From positions 1 through 10,832 of the forward strand of contig JASEIR010000066.1 in NCBI GenBank assembly GCA_030017355.1: 10,832 nucleotides of DNA. The letters run 5' to 3'. This DNA comes from Actinomycetota bacterium (lineage in GTDB: Bacteria > Actinomycetota > Aquicultoria > Aquicultorales > Aquicultoraceae). Positions 5,531-10,832 of this stretch are shown in pieces; position 1 is the first letter of the stretch, and each line of letters starts with the position of its first letter. The position numbers and the translations under genes are program-made. Below the pieces are notes generated by a model, which saw nothing but the letters and a program-made list of their open reading frames with translations, had not been told where the DNA came from and searched no databases.

Positions 5531-6069
5531 TGAGAGACGAGCAAATAGCCAGGGAATATGCAAAAGCGCTGTTTGAAGCAGCTCTCGGTCAAAACATTCT
5601 GGACAGGGTAGTTCAGGAAGTTGACGATGTTGGAGAGCTGTTGACCGACCCTGAATTTGAAGGTTTTTTCCGGTCGGCTAAGATTGACAGCGAAGCAAAG
5701 AAAAAAGTTTTCAATAAAGTATTCCTTCAAGAAGTCTCGGTAATCACGCGCAACTTCTTTTGGGTTCTTTTCGACAATGGCAGAGAAAGCCTGTTTAACG
5801 AAATCCGCAACGAATTTGAGCGGTTAGTTGATGAGCATAACAAGAGGTTGGTTGCTAGAGTTATAACTGCAGTGCCTATAACCGATGATTTAAGAGCCAA
5901 AGTGCAGGAAAAGCTCTCTGAGGCTACCAATCGGGAAGTAGTTATTGAAACTGTTACAGATCCAGATATTTACGGTGGAATGTTAATCTATGCTGATGGT
6001 CAAATTATTGACGCGAGCGTAAAATCACGGTTGAATCACTTACGCGAACGATTAATTCAAGCGCGGTAA
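5530..6069 (+). CDS. atpH: ATP synthase subunit delta
   Basis: Delta (OSCP homologue) joins the top of the alpha/beta crown to the b stalk. The 179-residue protein has the family start RDEQIAREYAKALFEAAL, an N-terminal helical domain (about 1-105), and the C-terminal GGMLIYADGQIIDASVKSRLNHLRERL region, which matches the conserved GG.....D..iDgSv...L..L pattern. Length is normal. The ATG shares a base with the atpF stop and the site before it (GTAGG) is weak, so translation probably depends on ribosomes finishing atpF. It is followed 11 bases later by atpA. Confidence 0.94.
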   Translation: MRDEQIAREYAKALFEAALGQNILDRVVQEVDDVGELLTDPEFEGFFRSAKIDSEAKKKVFNKVFLQEVSVITRNFFWVLFDNGRESLFNEIRNEFERLVDEHNKRLVARVITAVPITDDLRAKVQEKLSEATNREVVIETVTDPDIYGGMLIYADGQIIDASVKSRLNHLRERLIQAR

Positions 6070-6080
6070 GGAGAAGGTCT

Positions 6081-7598
6081 ATGAGAATCAAATCGAGAGA
6101 GATTGCTTCACTGTTGAGGCAAGAAATCGAAAAGTATGAGCCTCAGGTAGAGGTCGAAGAAGTAGGAACGGTTCTCGAAGCCAGAGATGGTATCGCTATC
6201 GTCCACGGTATACGCGGCGTCATGGCCAATGAAATGTTGGAGTTTCCCCACGGCATAACGGGACTTGCTCTTAACCTTGAAGAGGATAATGTAGGTGTCG
6301 TTATTATTGGCGATTATCTCAAGATTCAGGAGGGAGATATCGTTAAGCGTACCGGAAGGATTGCTGAGGTACCGGTTGGCGATGGACTTCTGGGTCGTGT
6401 CGTAAATCCGTTGGGACAACCATTAGACGGTAAAGGTCCAATTACGCCTGAAGGCTATAGGCCTATCGAGTGGTTGGCGCCGGGTGTTGTTCAAAGACAA
6501 CCAGTTAAGGAACCTTTACAGACAGGTATAAAGGCCATCGACTCCATGATTCCGATCGGCCGCGGACAGCGCGAGCTTATCATCGGCGACCGTAGAACCG
6601 GAAAGACCGCAATTGCAATTGATACAATTATCAATCAGAAGGATACCGATGTTATATGTGTCTACGTTGCAATTGGCGGCAAGGCATCAACCTGCGCGCA
6701 GGTTGTTGACACACTTGAGAGATTTGGGGCAATGAGCTACACAATAGTAGTTGCTGCTCCAGCTAGCGATCCAGCACCATTGCAATATATTGCGCCTTAT
6801 GCTGGATGTGCAATGGCAGAGCATTACCTGTACAATGGTAAGCACACCCTTGTAATCTATGATGACCTTAGCAAGCAGGCACAGGCCTATCGCCAGATGT
6901 CGCTCTTGCTGAGGCGTCCACCAGGCCGCGAAGCTTATCCAGGTGATGTTTTCTATCTCCACTCAAGGTTGCTTGAAAGGGCATGCAAGCTTAGTGATGA
7001 GCTAGGCGGTGGTTCTCTGACAGCTCTGCCAGTTATTGAAACTCTTGCAGGTGACGTTTCTGCATATATTCCAACAAATGTTATTTCAATTACAGATGGC
7101 CAGATATTCCTCCAATCAGACCTTTTCTATTCGGGTGTAAGGCCGGCTATCAACGTTGGTATTTCAGTATCCCGAGTAGGTGGTAATGCACAGATTAAAG
7201 CCATGAAACAGGTTGCAGGAAGCCTAAGGCTTGATCTAGCTCAGTATCGTGAACTTGAGGCATTTGCCCAGTTCGGGTCTGAGTTAGATAAGGCAACACA
7301 AGCTCAGCTAGCAAGAGGACAGCGCATGGTTGAGCTTCTAAAGCAAGGCCAGTATCAGCCAATGCCGGTAGAGGAACAGATTATAGCGATCTTTGCTGGC
7401 GTACGTGGCTTCCTTGATGATATCGATGTTGCCAAGGTTAAGGAATTTGAAAAGGGTTTGCTTGAGCTAGTTCGAGCGAAATATTCTGATGTTGCAAAAC
7501 GCATTGTCGAGGAAAAGGTCATCTCTGAAGAAACAGAGAAGAGACTCTCTGAGATCATACAGGAGTTTAAATCAATGTTTGTTGGCACATCTCTGTAG
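6081..7598 (+). CDS. atpA: ATP synthase subunit alpha
   Basis: Alpha forms the non-catalytic nucleotide sites of F1 and supplies an arginine to the catalytic sites. The 505-residue protein has the N-terminal beta-barrel (about 25-95), the nucleotide-binding domain with P-loop GDRRTGKT (169-176), the PPGREAYPGDVFYLHSRLLER segment (280-300), the IPTNVISITDGQIFL segment, the VSRVGG segment with the arginine finger (Arg365), and the C-terminal helical domain. Two changes from the textbook pattern: the P-loop has Arg172 where most bacteria and mitochondria have Gln, and the usual IGQK motif reads IGGK (198-201). Neither touches the phosphate-binding Lys175 or Thr176. It lacks the long basic C-terminal tail of mycobacteria. 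AAGGAGAAGG (6068-6077) overlaps the atpH stop and gives a strong start. Confidence 0.97.
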   Translation: MRIKSREIASLLRQEIEKYEPQVEVEEVGTVLEARDGIAIVHGIRGVMANEMLEFPHGITGLALNLEEDNVGVVIIGDYLKIQEGDIVKRTGRIAEVPVGDGLLGRVVNPLGQPLDGKGPITPEGYRPIEWLAPGVVQRQPVKEPLQTGIKAIDSMIPIGRGQRELIIGDRRTGKTAIAIDTIINQKDTDVICVYVAIGGKASTCAQVVDTLERFGAMSYTIVVAAPASDPAPLQYIAPYAGCAMAEHYLYNGKHTLVIYDDLSKQAQAYRQMSLLLRRPPGREAYPGDVFYLHSRLLERACKLSDELGGGSLTALPVIETLAGDVSAYIPTNVISITDGQIFLQSDLFYSGVRPAINVGISVSRVGGNAQIKAMKQVAGSLRLDLAQYRELEAFAQFGSELDKATQAQLARGQRMVELLKQGQYQPMPVEEQIIAIFAGVRGFLDDIDVAKVKEFEKGLLELVRAKYSDVAKRIVEEKVISEETEKRLSEIIQEFKSMFVGTSL

Positions 7599-7617
7599 GT
7601 TTTGAGGATGATGGACA

Positions 7618-8508
7618 ATGTCAAAAGCTAGAGCTGTATTAAGAAGAATAAAAAGCGTTGAGAAGACAAGCCAAATAACTAAAACCATGGAGATGGTTGC
7701 TACTGCAAAGATTAAGAAAGCGCAAGCACGCATTGAGGCAGCACGGCCATATGCCATAAAAATGGTTGAGGTTCTTCATAGCGTAGCAAAGCATGTGGGC
7801 TCGGATAGCCATCCTCTTCTTGAAGTGCACGATCCAATCGAGAACGTTGTTATTGTACCAATTACGTCTAACCGTGGCCTTTGCGGTGCTTTTAATATGA
7901 ACATATTGAGGCAAAGCGAAGCCCTTTATCGGCAAGAGACAGAAAATGGAAGAAATGTATCTTTTCTTTCAGTTGGACGTAAAGGCACTGGATATCTAAA
8001 ATTCGTTGGGCGCAACCTAATTGCAGCACATACGGATTTTAGCGATAACCCAACGTTTCTTGAGGCAAAAATAGTTGCTGACAAATTAATTGAAATGTAT
8101 CAGGAGAGGACTCTTGATAAAGTCTACATCGTCTTTAACCACTTCAAATCAGTTATGGAACAAAAGCCAACAGTTCATCAACTTCTGCCAATAAAGCAGG
8201 AAGAAATAACTGGTGAAGAAGAGGGTGCTGACAAGAAGAATTCTAGCGAATATGAGTTCGAGCCTGATGCAGTCCGCGTGCTGTACGATCTCCTTCCACG
8301 CTACGTGGAGACGGTTGTGCTAAGGGCACTAATGGAGTCTGCTGCTAGTGAGCATGCAGCAAGAAGAGTAGCAATGAAAAACGCGACAGATGCTGCCCTC
8401 GAGATGATAGAAAGTCTTACCCGTTGGTACAATAGGGCAAGGCAAGCGCAAATTACGCAAGAGATTGCAGAGATTGTAGGTGGCGCTAACGCGTTGCAGG
8501 AAGCATAA
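7618..8508 (+). CDS. atpG: ATP synthase subunit gamma
   Basis: Gamma is the central shaft that turns inside alpha3beta3 and couples proton flow to catalysis. The 296-residue protein has the typical N-terminal helix (RRIKSVEKTSQITKTMEMVATAK, written in part), the Rossmann-like middle with SNRGLCGAFN (about 81-90), and the C-terminal helix ending QAQITQEIAEIVGGANAL. A short charged stretch (EEEGADKKNSSEYEF, about 200-214) before the C-terminal helix is variable in the family. No cysteine-containing redox insertion of the chloroplast type is present. GAGG (7604-7607) precedes the start by 10 bases; an out-of-frame ATG at 7608 opens only a 7-codon frame. The gap to atpA is 19 bases and to atpD 25 bases. 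Confidence 0.95.
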   Translation: MSKARAVLRRIKSVEKTSQITKTMEMVATAKIKKAQARIEAARPYAIKMVEVLHSVAKHVGSDSHPLLEVHDPIENVVIVPITSNRGLCGAFNMNILRQSEALYRQETENGRNVSFLSVGRKGTGYLKFVGRNLIAAHTDFSDNPTFLEAKIVADKLIEMYQERTLDKVYIVFNHFKSVMEQKPTVHQLLPIKQEEITGEEEGADKKNSSEYEFEPDAVRVLYDLLPRYVETVVLRALMESAASEHAARRVAMKNATDAALEMIESLTRWYNRARQAQITQEIAEIVGGANALQEA

Positions 8509-8533
8509 GAGAATAAAGAGGTGAAAAGCTTAA

Positions 8534-9946
8534 ATGGGCGTAGGGAGAATAGTTCAGATAATCGGTGTCGTCCTAGACGTAGAGTTTGAGCCTAACGAAA
8601 TCCCGCCAATCTATAACGCACTTAAGATCTCGGCTGACACGCCACGTGGCAAGGTTGAAGTTATAGCCGAGGTGGAGCAGCATTTAGAGGGCAACAAAGT
8701 TAGGGCTGTTGCCATGTCGTCAACCGATGGTCTGGTAAGGGGTATGGAAGTTGAGGATTTAGGTGGACCGATTTCCACTCCAGTTGGCGAGGCAACTTTA
8801 GGAAGGCTCCTAAATGTTTTAGGTCAGCCGATAGATGACGACAGGCCAATAAATGCGAGCGAGGTCTACCCAATTCACCGCAAACCACCAACGTTTGAGC
8901 AGCTGCAGCCAACAACTGAGATTTTTGAAACCGGTATCAAGGTTGTGGACCTTCTTGCACCTTACGTAAAGGGTGGTAAAGTTGGCCTGTTTGGTGGAGC
9001 TGGTGTGGGTAAGACGGTTCTTATCATGGAGCTAATCCACAACATTGCTACCAAGCATGGCGGTTATTCAGTATTTGCTGGCGTAGGTGAGCGCACCCGT
9101 GAAGGCAACGACCTATGGCTTGAAATGAAGGAATCAGGTGTTATTTCAAAGGCCGCTCTTGTCTTTGGCCAGATGAATGAGCCTCCAGGTGCACGCCTTC
9201 GCGTTGGTTTAACTGGCCTGACGATTGCGGAATATTTCCGCGATCAGGGTAAGGATGTTCTTCTCTTTATTGATAATATCTTCCGCTTTACACAGGCTGG
9301 CTCTGAAGTATCAGCGCTTCTTGGCCGTATGCCGTCAGCCGTTGGATATCAGCCAACGCTAGGAACTGAGATGGGTGATTTGCAGGAGAGAATTACATCA
9401 ACCCGGAAGGGATCGGTTACGTCAGTACAGGCAATTTATGTCCCGGCTGACGACTTAACTGACCCGGCGCCAGCAACAGCATTTACACACCTGGATGCAA
9501 CAACCGTCCTTTCCAGACAGATCGCAGAGCTAGGTATTTATCCAGCTGTCGATCCACTTGACTCAACTTCAAGAATTCTTGAGCCAGGCGCTATTGGTGA
9601 GGAGCATTATAATGTTGCGCGTAGCGTCCAGGCAATTCTGCAAAGATACAAAGAATTGCAGGATATTATTGCAATCCTTGGTATGGATGAGCTTTCTGAA
9701 GAGGATAAATTAATTGTACAGAGAGCAAGAAAAATCCAGAAGTTCTTAAGCCAGCCGTTTAACGTTGCTGAGGCATTTACTGGCCAGAAGGGTGCTTATG
9801 TACCACTAGCCGAGACTATTCGTGGATTTAAAGAGATCGTTGAAGGCCAGCATGACTCGCTGCCAGAGCAGGCATTCCATATGGTTGGGACCATCGATGA
9901 TGCTAAGGCTAAGGCTGAACGTATTATGGCTAGCGTTGCTTCGTAG
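8534..9946 (+). CDS. atpD: ATP synthase subunit beta (catalytic)
   Basis: Beta carries the catalytic sites that make ATP. The 470-residue protein has the N-terminal barrel (about 1-80), the P-loop GGAGVGKT (154-161), GERTREGNDLW with the catalytic glutamate (Glu186), the Walker B strand VLLFIDNIFRF (Asp247), the GRMPSAVGYQPTL segment, and ILGMDELSEEDK (382-393), which contains the DELSEED lever that contacts gamma. All essential residues are present and the length is normal. Translation starts at ATG after AGAGGTG (8517-8523). It is the best conserved protein in the window and the best choice for placing the organism. Confidence 0.98.
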   Translation: MGVGRIVQIIGVVLDVEFEPNEIPPIYNALKISADTPRGKVEVIAEVEQHLEGNKVRAVAMSSTDGLVRGMEVEDLGGPISTPVGEATLGRLLNVLGQPIDDDRPINASEVYPIHRKPPTFEQLQPTTEIFETGIKVVDLLAPYVKGGKVGLFGGAGVGKTVLIMELIHNIATKHGGYSVFAGVGERTREGNDLWLEMKESGVISKAALVFGQMNEPPGARLRVGLTGLTIAEYFRDQGKDVLLFIDNIFRFTQAGSEVSALLGRMPSAVGYQPTLGTEMGDLQERITSTRKGSVTSVQAIYVPADDLTDPAPATAFTHLDATTVLSRQIAELGIYPAVDPLDSTSRILEPGAIGEEHYNVARSVQAILQRYKELQDIIAILGMDELSEEDKLIVQRARKIQKFLSQPFNVAEAFTGQKGAYVPLAETIRGFKEIVEGQHDSLPEQAFHMVGTIDDAKAKAERIMASVAS

Positions 9947-9968
9947 GGCTTTGGAGGTTTAATCATAA

Positions 9969-10382
9969 ATGGCTAATAAGCTTATTTGCGAGGTAGTAAG
10001 CCCCGAGCGTGTCGTCTATAGCGGCGAGGCAGAAATGGTTGTGGCACGCGGCGTGGAAGGCGAGCTTGGAATAATGGCGCACCACATCCCGATTGTCACG
10101 CCGCTTGAGATCGGCGAGCTAAGGGTTATCCGTGAGGATGGCGTTGAATATATTGCTGTTATGGGAGGTTATCTTGAGTTTAGAGATAACAAGATGACTG
10201 TCCTAGCTGATATTGCTGAGCTTGCTTCACAAATTGATGTGGCGCGTGCCCAGCTTAAGAAAGAAGAGCGCGAGCGGGAGCTTGCTGAGGCAAAAGCTAG
10301 TGATGAGGCATTACTGCAAGCTGAGATTAGCTTAAAGAAGGCGCTTCTTAGACTTAAGGTTGCTCAACGGTATAAAGACTAA
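9969..10382 (+). CDS. atpC: ATP synthase subunit epsilon
   Basis: Epsilon links gamma to the c-ring and, through its C-terminal helices, can inhibit ATP hydrolysis. The 137-residue protein has the N-terminal beta-sandwich (about 1-86) with the GELGIMAHHIP motif and the GGYLEFRDNKMTVLADIAE segment, followed by two helices (about 92-135) rich in charge. Both domains are present, so an inhibitory role is possible. GGAGGT (9953-9958) lies 10 bases before the ATG. It is the last gene of the operon; a terminator-like hairpin follows 28 bases after the stop. Confidence 0.95.
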   Translation: MANKLICEVVSPERVVYSGEAEMVVARGVEGELGIMAHHIPIVTPLEIGELRVIREDGVEYIAVMGGYLEFRDNKMTVLADIAELASQIDVARAQLKKEERERELAEAKASDEALLQAEISLKKALLRLKVAQRYKD

Positions 10383-10410
10383 TATGCCGAATCAGGCCAT
10401 ATAAATGTAA

Positions 10411-10440
10411 ATAGCCACATAAGCAGTGGCTATCTAATTT
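10411..10440 (+). terminator. probable intrinsic terminator of the atp operon
   Basis: ATAGCCAC (10411-10418) pairs perfectly with GTGGCTAT (10426-10433) around a 7-base loop. The following tract, CTAATTTTGT, holds only four consecutive T and begins 4 bases after the stem, so termination may be partial. The position right after atpC supports the call. Confidence 0.6.
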
Positions 10441-10619
10441 TGTCCTGCATAACAAGCACTGAATTTGACTACCATTCGATTCTCTTTTATCCTTTATTTT
10501 TAGGGTAATTTTAATGAAGCTTATCTTGTTTTTCTTCTGTAGTCGCTGGGAATCTATAAAATCGGGCTTTTGCATTTTTGTAAGGTTGATGAACAGCATA
10601 AACTGTAGGTCAAGCACTA

Positions 10620-10661
10620 ATTCAAAATTAAAAATTAAAAATCAAGCAGAAAGGGGACGTT
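10620..10661 (+). repeat. AT-rich 7-base-periodic tract
   Basis: Six heptamers, beginning ATTCAAA and then ATTAAAA twice, followed by three more divergent, increasingly G-rich units. The period matches that of the GC-rich arrays near proB although the sequence is different. Confidence 0.6.
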
Positions 10662-10699
10662 CTTTACTTATTAAACTTACGCTGTTGGCTCGCGCATAG

Positions 10700-10727
10700 C
10701 GACCGCTGAACGCCGACCGCCGACCGC
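10700..10727 (+). repeat. CGACCGC heptamer array
   Basis: Four tandem heptamers; units 1, 3 and 4 are exactly CGACCGC and unit 2 is TGAACGC. The core GACCG is also the core of the heptamers at 2224-2244 and 2296-2316, 8 kb away. Confidence 0.8.
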
Positions 10728-10736
10728 AGTCAAAAT

Positions 10737-10785
10737 AGGGTCCAGGGGACAGAGATCAGGGTCCAGAGTTAGGAATTAGGGGAGC
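10737..10785 (+). repeat. AGGGTCC-type heptamer array
   Basis: Seven heptamers. Units 1 and 4 are both AGGGTCC; units 2, 3 and 5 begin AGGG or AGAG; the last two are diverged (GGAATTA, GGGGAGC). Purines dominate positions 1-4 of every unit except unit 6 at its fifth position onward. Confidence 0.75.
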
Positions 10786-10786
10786 C

Positions 10787-10832
10787 TGTTATTGCAAGGA
10801 GATTGCCACGACTTCCCTACGGCTTACAGTTG
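10787..10832. repeat. possible dispersed intergenic repeat fragment (open at window end)
   Basis: The segment TGTTATTGCAAGGAGATTGC followed by a CCACGACTTCCC stretch resembles, from memory, the common dispersed repeat of the type TGTCATTGCGAGGAG... found between genes in many bacteria. It appears decayed and is cut by the window end. Confidence 0.35.

Larger units (their letters stand above)
10383..10832. other. non-coding region downstream of atpC
   Basis: No credible gene in 450 bases. It holds the terminator-like hairpin, an AT-rich stretch (10441-10619) in which I see nothing definite, three tracts with 7-base periodicity (10620-10661, 10700-10727, 10737-10785) and a final piece resembling a dispersed repeat. 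Confidence 0.75.

Noticed and set aside
7608..7631. Seven-codon out-of-frame ORF overlapping the atpG start
   Set aside because: The GAGG site touches its ATG directly, while the spacing suits the true atpG start 10 bases away; it is unlikely to be translated.
10354..10617. 87-residue minus-strand frame
   Set aside because: It overlaps the end of atpC and the terminator-like hairpin and shows no domain or start signal.
10514..10699. 61-residue plus-strand frame with AGGG 8 bases upstream
   Set aside because: The composition looks random, it runs through the 7-base-periodic tract, and it has no recognisable feature; the AGGG match alone is not enough.

Overview
This window holds two divergently transcribed modules in a bacterium of moderate GC content. 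On the minus strand is a proBA operon for proline biosynthesis, with proA running off the left edge. On the plus strand are a dCMP deaminase gene (comEB family) and then a complete F-type ATP synthase operon. The order atpZ-atpI-atpB-atpE-atpF-atpH-atpA-atpG-atpD-atpC, with the deaminase just upstream, resembles the arrangement I know from Gram-positive lineages (Clostridia and relatives, deep-branching Actinobacteria). The alpha subunit P-loop has a basic residue (GDRRTGKT), which recalls the GDRKTGKT of actinobacteria. I can say 'Gram-positive-like bacterium, possibly a deep actinobacterial or clostridial lineage', but not a genus.

Layout. 1-947 (minus): the first 315 codons of proA. 959-2087 (minus): proB, whose obvious ATG and ribosome binding site are out of frame with the rest of the gene. 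A strong extended -10 promoter for proBA lies at 2119-2147. 2101-2469 is non-coding and unusual: it has arrays of degenerate 7-base repeats, a duplicated unit of about 38 bases and a C-rich perfect hairpin. The last repeat unit appears to supply the ribosome binding site of the next gene. 2470-3009: dCMP deaminase. 3099-10382: ten atp genes with short gaps or overlaps. 10383-10832 is non-coding: a terminator-like hairpin, then three more 7-base-periodic tracts of different base content, then a fragment resembling a dispersed intergenic repeat.

The atp genes encode every F1Fo subunit (a, c, b, delta, alpha, gamma, beta, epsilon) plus two small membrane proteins, AtpZ and AtpI, associated with assembly or Mg2+ supply. 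The c subunit lacks the residues of the sodium-binding site, so proton coupling is the better prediction. Non-ATG starts on atpI, atpB and atpF, against a strong site and ATG on atpE, fit the need for many c subunits per complex.

The genes are ordinary housekeeping genes. The two observations that most deserve follow-up are the 7-base-periodic intergenic arrays, which keep their period while changing their sequence, and the frame break at the start of proB, where the out-of-frame leader peptide ends in a proline codon before its stop.
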